Under the pieces are notes generated by a model. It saw only the letters and a list, made by a program, of their open reading frames with translations. It did no database searches and was not told the DNA's origin. The translations under genes were made by a program, and so were the position numbers. A stretch of DNA of 64,000 bases from Rhodohalobacter sulfatireducens (GTDB lineage Bacteria > Bacteroidota > Rhodothermia > Balneolales > Balneolaceae), in the NCBI RefSeq assembly GCF_022012475.1, contig NZ_JAKLWS010000007.1, positions 62,001-126,000 of the forward strand. The letters run 5' to 3'. The first letter of the stretch is position 1. Every line of letters begins with the position of its first letter. Positions 28,152-37,406 of this stretch are shown in pieces.

Positions 28152-28560
28152 AAAATAATCAAATCTCGGTGTATTATATCATTTTGATCTGAAACAACAA
28201 GCCGGCGCATTAGGTTCACTTCAGACTGGGATTTTTTGGCTTGATTTCATTGAGTATAACAGCAGATAAAGATATGTATTTTTTTGGGGTTTGGCATGTA
28301 TGAAAATTAAGATATCAATCTGCAAGAGTCTGTTCGGAGTGTAGGTCTATTAGAGTTGTGTAGGCTAAAATTTTTGTCGAAGAACCGAACGCTGACAGGT
28401 CTTGCAGACGCTGTCAGGTTCTTAATCAAGCAACCTGGCAGAGTGACCGTGCTTTTCGGTCTCCTGCAAGAGTTGCGTAACATTGGTTTAAGCTTTTATA
28501 AGGGAATGTAGAAAATACCCGAACTCTGGCAGTCCCGGATAGTCGGGATGCCAGGTTCTT
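28152..28560. repeat. 409-bp gap with hairpins of an ACCTGRCAG-type repeat
   Basis: No gene is visible. Two hairpins share a CCTGRCAG core: CTGACAG paired with CTGTCAG near 28395-28420, and a longer stem at 28520-28557 (GAAC, CTGGCA, CCCG pairing with CGGG, TGCCAG, GTTC). A third half site (ACCTGGCAG) lies near 28430. The second hairpin is 4 bp past the symporter stop and could act as its terminator. Confidence 0.55.
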
Positions 28561-30420
28561 CTATTGCCCGGCCTCCGAAGCATCACGCTTGTGATCGAAA
28601 TCTTCCACTTCGATGATGGTATCGAAGCCGCGTTTGCTCAGATCCCAGTAGAGGTAACCGAGGGCCAGCAAGCCTGCAACAAGACACATGGCAAAACTGC
28701 CGTAATTACCAAACAGGAAGTGTCCGAATCCAAACAGTGCCATATACACAAGTACTACACCCGCAACCCAATTGTAGAGAAGTGGCATCAGTTCACCGTC
28801 GTCTTCAATGTCTGGATTTTCTTCCTGGAGCGGTTTCCAGCCGGGGCCGCCGGGACGAACTTTACGGAAGAACAGGGTCAATTTTTTATGATCGGTTGGT
28901 TTCGTGAGGAATGTAACCAGCAGCCAGATAACGGTAGTGATGGCTACCACATAATAAAGATTCATTGGAAACGGATCCTGAATTCCGGGAACCGGGACGC
29001 CTAAAAGAACAAGTACCACTAAAAAAATCGGGGTCAGAGAGGCAGCCAGTTCACTCCAGGCATTAATTCTCCACCAGTACCATCGCAGAATCAGTACAAG
29101 ACCGAGTCCGCCGGAAGCTGTCAATACAAGTCCCCAAGCCTCGCGAATGGTACTGAGTTGAGTAGTGACGAAGAATGCGAGAATGGCCAACAAAAAGGTT
29201 ACAACCCGAGAAACAAATACATAATGCTTTTCATCTTCGTCTGGTTTGATGAATCGCCGCCAAAAGTCATTCACCAAATATGAAGTTCCCCAGTTAAGGT
29301 GGGCTGCAAACGTACTGGTAAATGCTGCCAAGAATGCCGCAAATAAAAGACCAAGCAATCCGGGAGGCAATACATCACGCATTACTAAAACAAAACCTTC
29401 ACGGGAATCAGCAAGATTAGGATAGAGTACAAGTGAAACCAGTGCAACAATAATCCATGGCCATGGACGCAGGCAGTAGTGAGCAATATTAAACCAAAGC
29501 GTTGCGAAGAGGGCATGCTTTTCATCTTTGGCACTCATAATTCGCTGGGCTACATAACCGCCACCGCCGGGTTCTGCCCCCGGATACCAACTCGACCACC
29601 ACTGAACACCAAAATAAGCTGCAAAAGCCCCGAAGCTAAGCGAGAGAACGGCTACCCCCTCTGCCGTCTGGCCAATGGTTGGTAAAAACTGAAAGGTTTC
29701 CGGCGGGAGTTTTTCCTGCAGTCCTGCAATTCCACCAATTTCAGGAATATTTACAGCGTAAACAGCCAATACAATTGTTCCACCCAGCGCAATAACAAAC
29801 TGGAATATATCTGTTACTGCCACTCCCCATAGTCCTGAAATCAAGGAGAAAAAGCCCACGAAAATGATCAAAAATCCAACCAATAAAAGTGGAGCACTTA
29901 TATGAATTCCGAGAAAATTAAACGCCTCCTGGCCAAAAAGTGTCATACCCGGAAACAACACATTAAAGATCGATTCCATCGCCAGGGATACCCAGCCGAG
30001 AATGATAATATTCATCAACAGTCCAAAATAGATCGCTTTAATTCCTCGTAACCATGCAGCCTGTTTTCCCGCATATCGAAGTTCTATAAACTCCACATCG
30101 GTTAACACTCCACTTCGGCGCCACAATCGTGCAAAGAAGAAAACAGTGAGCATCCCTCCCATCAGGAAGTTCCACCAGAGCCAGTTCCCTGCAATTCCAT
30201 CCAGTGCTACCATTTCGGTAACGGCAAGTGGAGTATCTGCCGCAAAAGTGGTTGCCACCATGCTCGTACCGATAATCCACCAGGGCATATTTCGGCCCGA
30301 CAAAAAGAACTCGGTTGTGTTTTTGCCGGCACGGCTGTAAAAGTAGAGAGCTATAGAGAGAGCAAAAACAAAGTAGGATGCTACAAGAATCCAGTCCAGT
30401 GTTGTAAGAGTTGAAACCAT
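28561..30420 (-). CDS. Sodium:solute symporter family transporter
   Basis: The ATG at 30420 (MVSTLTTLDWILVASYFVF) is preferred over a TTG four codons upstream. The 619-residue product has about 14 membrane helices and the SSS landmarks: FFLSGRNMPWWIIGTSMVATTFAADTP in the second helix, the ISGLWGVAVTDIFQF helix, and AAFLAAFTSTFAAHLNWGTSYLVNDFW. The substrate is unknown; members carry sugars, amino acids, sialic acids or vitamins. The gene stands alone with no catabolic partners. Confidence 0.93.
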   Translation of the reverse strand: MVSTLTTLDWILVASYFVFALSIALYFYSRAGKNTTEFFLSGRNMPWWIIGTSMVATTFAADTPLAVTEMVALDGIAGNWLWWNFLMGGMLTVFFFARLWRRSGVLTDVEFIELRYAGKQAAWLRGIKAIYFGLLMNIIILGWVSLAMESIFNVLFPGMTLFGQEAFNFLGIHISAPLLLVGFLIIFVGFFSLISGLWGVAVTDIFQFVIALGGTIVLAVYAVNIPEIGGIAGLQEKLPPETFQFLPTIGQTAEGVAVLSLSFGAFAAYFGVQWWSSWYPGAEPGGGGYVAQRIMSAKDEKHALFATLWFNIAHYCLRPWPWIIVALVSLVLYPNLADSREGFVLVMRDVLPPGLLGLLFAAFLAAFTSTFAAHLNWGTSYLVNDFWRRFIKPDEDEKHYVFVSRVVTFLLAILAFFVTTQLSTIREAWGLVLTASGGLGLVLILRWYWWRINAWSELAASLTPIFLVVLVLLGVPVPGIQDPFPMNLYYVVAITTVIWLLVTFLTKPTDHKKLTLFFRKVRPGGPGWKPLQEENPDIEDDGELMPLLYNWVAGVVLVYMALFGFGHFLFGNYGSFAMCLVAGLLALGYLYWDLSKRGFDTIIEVEDFDHKRDASEAGQ

Positions 30421-30751
30421 TTTCCTATACAAAATTGAGATTCATAGTCGCCAAATAGATCGCAATTTGCGATTCAGCATTGTACCTGAAAATTTCGTCT
30501 AATATGCTGGTATGATGATTAAAAAACAATTCGTGTTATCCCAAAAAAATTAGAGAGCAGGTTTGTTAGCGTACTAATTGTCAACCATCATCTCAGAATA
30601 TAGAAGTCAGTGAATGTAAAGCAAATCTGGAACCGCTTCCTAATTTTTAGCCGAATAAAGTTTGGCCGAAATCGTACTCTGCCCTGTTTTTTAATGATAT
30701 AATGTGAAAATTTCGTTTATTGAATAGATAGAATCCTGTTTAAATGAAGCT
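30421..30751. other. Divergent promoter region, no gene seen
   Basis: A 331-bp A+T-rich stretch between the diverging symporter and DUF72 genes. It should hold both promoters. I see no palindrome longer than chance. Confidence 0.5.
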
Positions 30752-31618
30752 ATGAGCATAAAAAAATACCATATTGGCCTTACCCAGTGGGGGTTTAAGG
30801 ATTGGATCGGTAATTTTTTTAGCAATGAAGCCAAGCCCGATCATTTCCTTAATGAATATGCTTCTGTGTTTAATTCAGTTGAAGGGAATACTACATTTTA
30901 CCGGGTTCCTACACCGGAAACGATTCAAAAATGGGGCGAACAGGTTCCCTCTGATTTTAAATTCTGTTTCAAGTTTCCCAGAGAAATCACCCATAAACGG
31001 CAGCTTAAAAATGTAACGGAAGAGGTTCTCTCCTTCCTGGATCTGTTTCAGCCTATTCGCACAAAATTGGGGCCTTTTCATATTCAGCTCAGTCCAACAT
31101 TTTCATACGAACAGGTGCAGAATCTCGAAGAGCTGGTTGAAGTTTTGCCGGCCCATCTCAGTTTTGCGGTGGAAGTTCGCCATCTCGATTTTTTTGACAA
31201 GGGAAAGAAGGAGCGCCATCTGAACGATCTTTTAAAGAGTTATGGTGTAAACCGTGTGGTGTTTGATACACGTCGACTGCATGAAATTAAAACAGATGAT
31301 CCCTCCATTTTAAAAGCCAAAAAAAAGAAACCAAAAACACCGGTTCGTTTTGATTCAACGGGAGCCAATCCGTTCATCCGCTATGTGGGTGGTAATGAAG
31401 TCGTCCAGAATGAATCTCACCTGAAGGAGTGGGCAATTATTATCGCCAATTGGATTCGCGACGGAAAGCATCCCTATATGTTCATTCACTCACCGGACAC
31501 ACTTCATGCTCCTGAATTAGCCAGGTACTTTCATCACGTGCTCGCTAACCTCACCGAGCTGGAACCGTTGCCTGAATGGCCTGTTGATCGGAAAGACAAA
31601 CAGCTAGGATTGTTTTAA
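30752..31618 (+). CDS. DUF72 (YecE-like) family protein
   Basis: The 288-residue product has the DUF72 pattern: YHIGLTQWGFKDWIGNFF at the first strand, FNSVEGNTTFYRVPTPETIQKW, FKFCFKFPREITHKRQL, LGPFHIQLSPTF and FAVEVRHLDFFD, ending in a region where FIHSPDTLHAPELARYFH is usual. The family adopts a TIM barrel; its activity is not established. It is transcribed alone. Confidence 0.9.
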   Translation: MSIKKYHIGLTQWGFKDWIGNFFSNEAKPDHFLNEYASVFNSVEGNTTFYRVPTPETIQKWGEQVPSDFKFCFKFPREITHKRQLKNVTEEVLSFLDLFQPIRTKLGPFHIQLSPTFSYEQVQNLEELVEVLPAHLSFAVEVRHLDFFDKGKKERHLNDLLKSYGVNRVVFDTRRLHEIKTDDPSILKAKKKKPKTPVRFDSTGANPFIRYVGGNEVVQNESHLKEWAIIIANWIRDGKHPYMFIHSPDTLHAPELARYFHHVLANLTELEPLPEWPVDRKDKQLGLF

Positions 31619-31639
31619 AATTGACCAACGTACTTTTAT

Positions 31640-31753
31640 AACCACAGGGACACAGAGAAACCACAGTGCACACAACGTTTTTTCTTGATCGATTTTAAAA
31701 ATCTGTTCATTACTCATAGTGTCCTTTGTAGATTCTTTGTGCCGCCGTGGTTT
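31640..31753. repeat. Imperfect inverted repeat with ACCACRGSGRCACARAG ends
   Basis: The left arm (31640-31671) starts AACCACAGGGACACAGAG, and the reverse complement of the right arm (31719-31753) starts AAACCACGGCGGCACAAAG. About 15 of the first 20 bases agree. The spacer is about 47 bp. The sequence is reminiscent of dispersed intergenic repeats in other genomes. Confidence 0.55.
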
Positions 31754-31800
31754 AACCTTCCCGGTTTTCATAAATATAACTTAAAACCTATTTTCTTTGT

Positions 31801-32952
31801 ATGAAGTGTCAAAAAGAGTTATTTCGACTTCCCGATAACCAACATTACCTGAACTGTTCCTACCTGTCTCCCCTCCTCCGGTCAGTAGAAAAAGCCGGGA
31901 TTGATGGTGTTCAAGGTAAACGACATCCTTGGAACATCAAGCCAAACGACTTTTTTGAGAATTCAGACATAGTACGCCGCGAATTTTCAAACTTGATTCA
32001 TGCAGGCAACCCGCAACAAATTGCTTTGATGCCCTCAGTCTCATACGGTATGGCTGCAGTTGCTAAGAATCTTCCTCACAAAAAAGGCGGTGAGATTGTC
32101 GTTGCCGGGGAGCAGTTTCCAAGCAACGTCTACCCCTGGATGCGATTTTGTAAGGATCATAATTGTACACTTAAGATCGTTGAGCCGCCATCTGACATTA
32201 AAAATCGTGGCGAAAGATGGAATCAGAGAATTCTTGAATCTATTTCTGATGATACCATTCTAGTGGCCCTCGGCGGTGTTCACTGGACCGACGGCACACA
32301 TTTTGACCTGGAACAGATCGGGTTTCTTGCACGCGAAAATAATGCACTTTTCGTGATCGACGGGACACAATCGGTAGGGGCGCTGCCTTTTGATGTCAAT
32401 AGCATTCAACCCGATGCCTTGATTTGCGCCGGCTATAAATGGCTGATGGGACCCTATGGAACTTCGCTTGGATACTTTGGTGAGCGACTGCTAGATGGAT
32501 CTCCATTGGAGGAGGGCTGGATCGTCCGCAAGAACAGTGAAAATTTCGGCGGCCTTGTAGATTACGAGGAGGAATATCAACCCGGAGCTCTACGGTTTGA
32601 TATGGGTGAGCGAAGTCAGTTTATCAATCTGCCGATGATGGCAGAGGCTTTAAAACAGGTGAACAGGTGGACTCCGGAAGCGATACAAAGCTATTGTAAA
32701 AATCTGTGCTCTGAAACTATCCGCGAATTACGAGAAAATGGATTCCGGATTGAGGATGAAAATTGGCGGGGTCATCACATGTTTGGAGTTCGGTTGCCGA
32801 ACCATATCAGCATGGAAAAACTAAATGATAAATTTTCTGAACACAACATCCATGTTTCTGTTCGCGGTTCATCTGTTCGGGTATCACCCCATTTATACAA
32901 TGATGAAAAAGACGTAGAAGTGTTTAGAGAAGCACTGCTTTCGCTAAGCTGA
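31801..32952 (+). CDS. Class V aminotransferase-fold, pyridoxal phosphate-dependent protein
   Basis: The 383-residue product has the class V pattern: FRLPDNQHYLNCSYLSPL at the start, IALMPSVSYGMAAVAKNLP for the cofactor phosphate site, ALGGVHWTDGTHFDLEQIG, VIDGTQSVGALPFDVNSI with the ring Asp, and the Schiff-base Lys in DALICAGYKWLMGPYG. Cysteine desulfurases, kynureninases and epimerases share this plan. The active-site Cys loop of NifS/SufS types is not evident, so I leave the substrate open. The start is 47 bp after the end of the inverted repeat. Confidence 0.88.
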   Translation: MKCQKELFRLPDNQHYLNCSYLSPLLRSVEKAGIDGVQGKRHPWNIKPNDFFENSDIVRREFSNLIHAGNPQQIALMPSVSYGMAAVAKNLPHKKGGEIVVAGEQFPSNVYPWMRFCKDHNCTLKIVEPPSDIKNRGERWNQRILESISDDTILVALGGVHWTDGTHFDLEQIGFLARENNALFVIDGTQSVGALPFDVNSIQPDALICAGYKWLMGPYGTSLGYFGERLLDGSPLEEGWIVRKNSENFGGLVDYEEEYQPGALRFDMGERSQFINLPMMAEALKQVNRWTPEAIQSYCKNLCSETIRELRENGFRIEDENWRGHHMFGVRLPNHISMEKLNDKFSEHNIHVSVRGSSVRVSPHLYNDEKDVEVFREALLSLS

Positions 32953-32976
32953 TTGAGAACTTCTTCTTCCATAAAA

Positions 32977-33011
32977 AAAGAGCCGCTCCTAATAGCGAGC
33001 AACGGCTCTTT
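32977..33011. terminator. Bidirectional terminator between the aminotransferase and FAS1 genes
   Basis: AAAGAGCCG at 32977-32985 pairs with CGGCTCTTT at 33003-33011, with an A-run on one side and T-rich sequence on the other. It lies between the two convergent stop codons (32952 and 33032). Confidence 0.85.
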
Positions 33012-33031
33012 ACATATTTACTTGTTTAAAC

Positions 33032-33451
33032 TTAATTCTCAATCACTTCATCAACAACATGCACCAAACCGTTCGATGCTTCTATTCCACCTTCTTGAAT
33101 TTCTATTCCAAGTGAAGCTTCAGCTTTTTGAGCAGCAACTTCTCCCTGGAACAGGTGGGAAATAACTACACTTTCCAAGCTGTCAGAGTTTGCCCGCAGA
33201 TCTTCAAGGTTTGCATCCATCTCCTCAAACGCTTTATCAGTAGGAGCCACCACGGTATATGGACCCGCTTGGGACACTACATCATTGAGACCTGTTTCAT
33301 CTAATAGGTCAGCGAACACCGTATGATTTTCACTGTTATTTATCACTTCAACTACATTACTATCCTGGGCATTTGAATTACTTAATCCGGCGACCAAAAA
33401 AATGGATAGGAATACCGACAATATTACGGATAATCTCTTCTTGTTAATCAT
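33032..33451 (-). CDS. Secreted fasciclin (FAS1) domain protein
   Basis: The 139-residue product has a signal peptide (cleavage near NAQ, residue 29) and one FAS1 domain: TVFADLLDETGLNDVVSQAG, the first conserved box YTVVAPTDKAFEEM, SLESVVISHLFQGEV and the last box SNGLVHVVDEVIEN. FAS1 domains serve in cell adhesion and matrix contacts. The protein is of minimal length with a single domain and no sorting tail, so it is probably periplasmic or released. Confidence 0.92.
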   Translation of the reverse strand: MINKKRLSVILSVFLSIFLVAGLSNSNAQDSNVVEVINNSENHTVFADLLDETGLNDVVSQAGPYTVVAPTDKAFEEMDANLEDLRANSDSLESVVISHLFQGEVAAQKAEASLGIEIQEGGIEASNGLVHVVDEVIEN

Positions 33452-33632
33452 AGCTCTAAATCTTGAATTAATATTAGATTATTTTTTATGATTTTATCGC
33501 TTTGCGTCAACATTCTAAACAAATTTTAAATACTCGTGTTCCGTTATTTATTTGTAAAAGGGGACAGATGAACACAACTTTAAAATTCCTTATCTTACGA
33601 GTCTTTGAATTTTTACTGATCAGAACCACGAA

Positions 33633-35252
33633 ATGCCAGAAACCGATACAACCGTCCAGGACAACCAGATTTTAGAAGAGGCGAAAAAGCGGCGAACGTT
33701 CGCCATTATTTCGCACCCGGATGCGGGGAAAACCACCCTCACGGAAAAACTGCTTCTCTATGGAGGTGCCATTCACGAAGCCGGGTCAATCCGTCAAAGA
33801 AAAGCGGCCCGATATGCCGCATCCGACTGGATGGCTATTGAAAAGGAACGTGGAATTTCAGTAACCTCATCGGTTCTTCGGTTTGAGAAAGACGGTATCA
33901 AATACAACCTTCTCGACACACCCGGCCACAAAGACTTTTCCGAAGACACCCTCCGAACACTTGTTGCCGCCGACTCCGGCTTGATGGTAATTGATGTTGC
34001 AAAAGGAGTTGAGGAGCAAACTGAGAAGCTGTTTGAAGTTTGCAAATTGCGGCAGGTTCCTGTCATTACATTTGTAAACAAGTGCGACCGCCCCGGTATG
34101 GATCCGCTTGAGGTTTTGAGTAATGTTGAAAATCGGCTTGGCATTGAGGCGATTCCTGCAAGCTGGCCTGTTGGATATGGACGTAAATTCCAGGGTATTT
34201 ATGATTTGATTGGTAAAGAACTGCACCTCTACCGAAAATCAAAACATGGGGCGCAAAAGGCGGAGACAGAAGTTTTTTCTTCGTTGGAAGAGGGGTTGGC
34301 AGAAAGCACGTTATCGGAACCTGAAAAGGAAGATCTGACTGAAGAGATCCTTTTGATTGAGGATATGTTTGAGAACATGGATCGTGAGGGATTCAAAAAG
34401 GGCGAAGTTTCCCCCGTTTTCTTTGGATCTGCATTGAACAATTTTGGGCTGGATGTTTTCCTGAAATATTTCCAGGATTTAGCACCAAGTCCACAGCCAT
34501 ACAATGATTCTGAGGAACATGAGCATAATCTAAATGAACCCTTTAGCGGATTTGTATTCAAGCTCCAGGCAAACATGAATCCGGATCACCGCGATTGTGC
34601 GGCATTTGTTCGAATCACCTCCGGTAAATTTGAGCGTGGATTAGAAGCAACACATGCCGGAACCGGGAAGAAAGTACGCATGTCTACCCCACATACATTG
34701 ATGGGCGATGAACGAAACATTATGGAAGAGGCCTATCCCGGGGATATTGTTTCGTTGTTTAGTCCCGGTTTTTTCCGAATCGGCTCAACTCTCTACTCTG
34801 ATAATCCGGTGAAATTTAATGTAATTCCTCTCTTTACACCGGAGCATTTTATGAAGGTTTCCACCAAAGATCCGTTCAAAAGGAAACAGCTTCGCGAAGG
34901 TTTAAAGCAGCTTTCGGAAGAGGGTGTGGTTCACGTTTTTGAGGTACCTCAGGGTGTTGGTAATGAACTTCTGCTTGGAACCGTAGGTGTACTTCAGTTT
35001 GATGTCGTAACTCACCGGATGTCTGCCGAATATGGTGTTGAACTACATCAGCAGCCGGTTTCGTACCATGCAGCCCGATGGTTACCGAATGAAAGTGAGG
35101 ATATCATCAAGAAGCTCGAAAACAACTATTCAACGCACATCACCAAAGATATGGAGGGGAACCCCATCGTTCTGTTTGAAAGTGGGTATGCCCTGAACCA
35201 GGCAGAAGAAAAAGTGGGAGCCGAGAACCTGTTTAAGTACAAACAAGACTGA
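33633..35252 (+). CDS. prfC: Peptide chain release factor 3
   Basis: The 539-residue product is a translational GTPase with SHPDAGKTTLTEKLL (P-loop), GISVTSSVLRF (switch I), DTPGHKDFSED (G3) and FVNKCDRP (G4). The AGSIRQRKAARYAASDWM insert after the P-loop is characteristic of RF3 and separates it from EF-G. RF3 removes RF1/RF2 from the ribosome after peptide release. Length is normal and the gene is monocistronic, with a 379-bp gap downstream. Confidence 0.97.
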   Translation: MPETDTTVQDNQILEEAKKRRTFAIISHPDAGKTTLTEKLLLYGGAIHEAGSIRQRKAARYAASDWMAIEKERGISVTSSVLRFEKDGIKYNLLDTPGHKDFSEDTLRTLVAADSGLMVIDVAKGVEEQTEKLFEVCKLRQVPVITFVNKCDRPGMDPLEVLSNVENRLGIEAIPASWPVGYGRKFQGIYDLIGKELHLYRKSKHGAQKAETEVFSSLEEGLAESTLSEPEKEDLTEEILLIEDMFENMDREGFKKGEVSPVFFGSALNNFGLDVFLKYFQDLAPSPQPYNDSEEHEHNLNEPFSGFVFKLQANMNPDHRDCAAFVRITSGKFERGLEATHAGTGKKVRMSTPHTLMGDERNIMEEAYPGDIVSLFSPGFFRIGSTLYSDNPVKFNVIPLFTPEHFMKVSTKDPFKRKQLREGLKQLSEEGVVHVFEVPQGVGNELLLGTVGVLQFDVVTHRMSAEYGVELHQQPVSYHAARWLPNESEDIIKKLENNYSTHITKDMEGNPIVLFESGYALNQAEEKVGAENLFKYKQD

Positions 35253-35631
35253 GGCAGTGGCCAGTTATCAGGGATCAGTAAGCAGTTGTGTAAGGAGACA
35301 TGGGATTTTTTCTTATTGTCAATGAATTTTGAATGATTAGAACACTTTGTGCCTGAATAGATACTCTGAATTAGCAATAAAAATACCCTGTCTTTCCAGA
35401 GTTTCAGCAGTCATCGAATGAGTGATCTAACTCGAATTATCTTCTCAATCATACACACTCATCCGATGATTTTTTTGAGCTAATCACAGGAATCAATTAT
35501 CAGTAGCGTTAGTAAGACATTGTATTTTTTCCTGCCAGCACTGAATGTTGAAATGCTAAAAATCTAAGTACTTGGATAAAAATTTTAAACTGTAAAAAAA
35601 TACAATGTCTAATACTTTCTTTTTTCAAAAA
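35253..35631. repeat. Gap with a perfect 16-bp inverted repeat, possible MITE-like element
   Basis: AGACATTGTATTTTTT at 35515-35530 is matched exactly in reverse complement at 35595-35610, and the bases outside also agree partly (AGTA on both ends). The element would span about 35508-35615, a size typical of a miniature inverted-repeat element. No transposase or clear target-site duplication is seen. The first 40 bp of the gap hold short CAGT direct repeats resembling those at 43630-43690. Confidence 0.55.
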
Positions 35632-36510
35632 TCAATAAACCCTCAGGTTGATATCCCCGTCGTCTGATCGAATATTAACGCTCGCAGTTCCTCCCGGAAG
35701 TCTGTAGATCGAATGTTCATCTTCATCCCGTACACTCTCAAATTGCGGGCTTGTTGATATATCAGAATCATCGTGGCGAATATTAATTTCTCCGCCTCCG
35801 GCTACTACAGTGAACATCAGGTCGGCATCATCCAGGTCAAACCGGTAATCTCCATCATCAAAAAGAGCTGTCGTTACTTCAATATCGCTGTCGTCCGATG
35901 AGGCTTCAATGAATGCAAAACTTCCATTCCTTATTTGGATATCGCCATCATCTGTATCGATTTTCAGCTGACCATTTCCTCCGTCCATCACCAGGCTTCC
36001 GTCATCCAATGAGAATGAATAATCTTCACCATTCACATCAGAAATTTCTGCATCGGAATCATCCGCATCAAGGTGGATAAATCCATCTATTCCTGCTATC
36101 TCGTACTTTTCGTCATCTCCCTCAATATCCAGGTTTACATCTCGGGGCGCTTCAATTTCAATGGTATATTCTTCACTGCTGACCCCAATCATTCCTGACG
36201 GACCAAAATCTCTGTCTTTTTCACGAATGGTTAGATTTCCGCCATCTTCCTCAACAATCATCTCAAAATCGTTGGATTCTCCAAACGTAATTCCTCGTAC
36301 TGTCAATTCATAGTTTACAATTACTCGAACATCCTCTCGATTGGAACCGGTGATTTGGACCTCGGCATCGTCACTTTGCAGATGGATTGTACCCCCAAAA
36401 TCTATGGAATATGTTTGATCCAAATTAAATTCATCCGTTGACTGAGAAAATAGAGTGGCAACGGCAAGTGTCATTGATATGATAAAACTCAGCGTAATTC
36501 TTTTTAACAT
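35632..36510 (-). CDS. Secreted Asp-rich DUF4097-like repeat protein
   Basis: The 292-residue product has a signal peptide (cleavage near LFSQS) and then short repeats in which strands alternate with Asp-rich turns: HLQSDDAEVQI, HLDADDSDAEI, FSLDDGSLVMDG, IDTDDGDIQIRNG, ASSDDSDIEV and FDLDDADLMF. This looks like a right-handed beta-helix of the DUF4097 (adhesin-like) type. The DDxD turns could bind calcium, but that is inference. Function is unknown. The product ends with a strand-forming NIRSDDGDINLRVY. The gap upstream is divergent from a CPBP-like gene. Confidence 0.75.
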   Translation of the reverse strand: MLKRITLSFIISMTLAVATLFSQSTDEFNLDQTYSIDFGGTIHLQSDDAEVQITGSNREDVRVIVNYELTVRGITFGESNDFEMIVEEDGGNLTIREKDRDFGPSGMIGVSSEEYTIEIEAPRDVNLDIEGDDEKYEIAGIDGFIHLDADDSDAEISDVNGEDYSFSLDDGSLVMDGGNGQLKIDTDDGDIQIRNGSFAFIEASSDDSDIEVTTALFDDGDYRFDLDDADLMFTVVAGGGEINIRHDDSDISTSPQFESVRDEDEHSIYRLPGGTASVNIRSDDGDINLRVY

Positions 36511-36625
36511 TTCTTATTGATGTGATTAGAATTGACTGTTTTTGGTACGAACAACAAATAATTTTGTTATACGGCTGAACCTCTCAAGTAAAGAATGCTT
36601 AAATTGAAGGTAGAATTAAGTAGAT

Positions 36626-37402
36626 ATGAATAAGCCTGTTCATCCATACTGGGGTATTGCAGAAATAGTCATTTTTACAGCACTATTTTTTACAGGGTTA
36701 TGGATTGCCGGTCCCCAAATCGGCTCATCCCCTTCACTGCAACTTATCTTTTGGGTTTTAGTCTTTCTTGGTGGGTACTATATCTTATGGTACTCACCGA
36801 AAAAACTACATTACTTTACATTCCGTGATTTGGGGTTTGTTCTGCCTTCGAGAAAAAAAAGAGTACAAACTTCTATAAATAAAGGCTGGCTTTCCTATTC
36901 TGTGTTTACAATTGTGGGAAGTATCACTCTGATTTCATACACAGCTATATTTAACCAGGAATCCTTGTTCCAGCTACAGTGGAACGCTTTACTCATTAAA
37001 TTCTCAGGATATCTTGTTTATGGCACCGTACAAGCTGTCATTTTTTTTGGTTTTATGATGCCTCGAATCCGTCAGGCTTTTCCAAAGACAACTCACCATA
37101 AAAGTAATCGCAGGGTCCAATTATCGGTGGTAGTGATAACAGCTGTAATCTTCTCGCTTTATCATATTCCAAACACCGAATTAATGGTTTGCACATTATT
37201 CGCCGGGTTGGGTTGGGCATGGATCTATTATTACCGCCCAAATATATTGTTGATGGGTTTAAGTCATGCCATTCTCGGTACGATTCTCCATCAAGTCGTA
37301 AAACTTCATATGCGTATCGGCCCCTTTTACAACAACCCTGATTTATATGTGATCAGGGAAGTTGTACCGGGATTGAAAAAGCTCATCGGTGATCTGTTCT
37401 AA
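36626..37402 (+). CDS. CPBP-like membrane protein with a degenerate catalytic motif
   Basis: The 258-residue product has about eight membrane helices and the layout of CPBP intramembrane proteases. The motif 2 and 3 His residues are visible in FSLYHIP (His180) and LMGLSHAILG (His214). The first motif, normally EExxFRG, reads TVQAVIFFGFMMPRI at 134-148, so the paired Glu residues are missing. It may be a non-catalytic relative. It converges with the lipoprotein gene at 37407 with a 4-bp gap. Confidence 0.68.
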   Translation: MNKPVHPYWGIAEIVIFTALFFTGLWIAGPQIGSSPSLQLIFWVLVFLGGYYILWYSPKKLHYFTFRDLGFVLPSRKKRVQTSINKGWLSYSVFTIVGSITLISYTAIFNQESLFQLQWNALLIKFSGYLVYGTVQAVIFFGFMMPRIRQAFPKTTHHKSNRRVQLSVVVITAVIFSLYHIPNTELMVCTLFAGLGWAWIYYYRPNILLMGLSHAILGTILHQVVKLHMRIGPFYNNPDLYVIREVVPGLKKLIGDLF

Positions 37403-37406
37403 CCCT

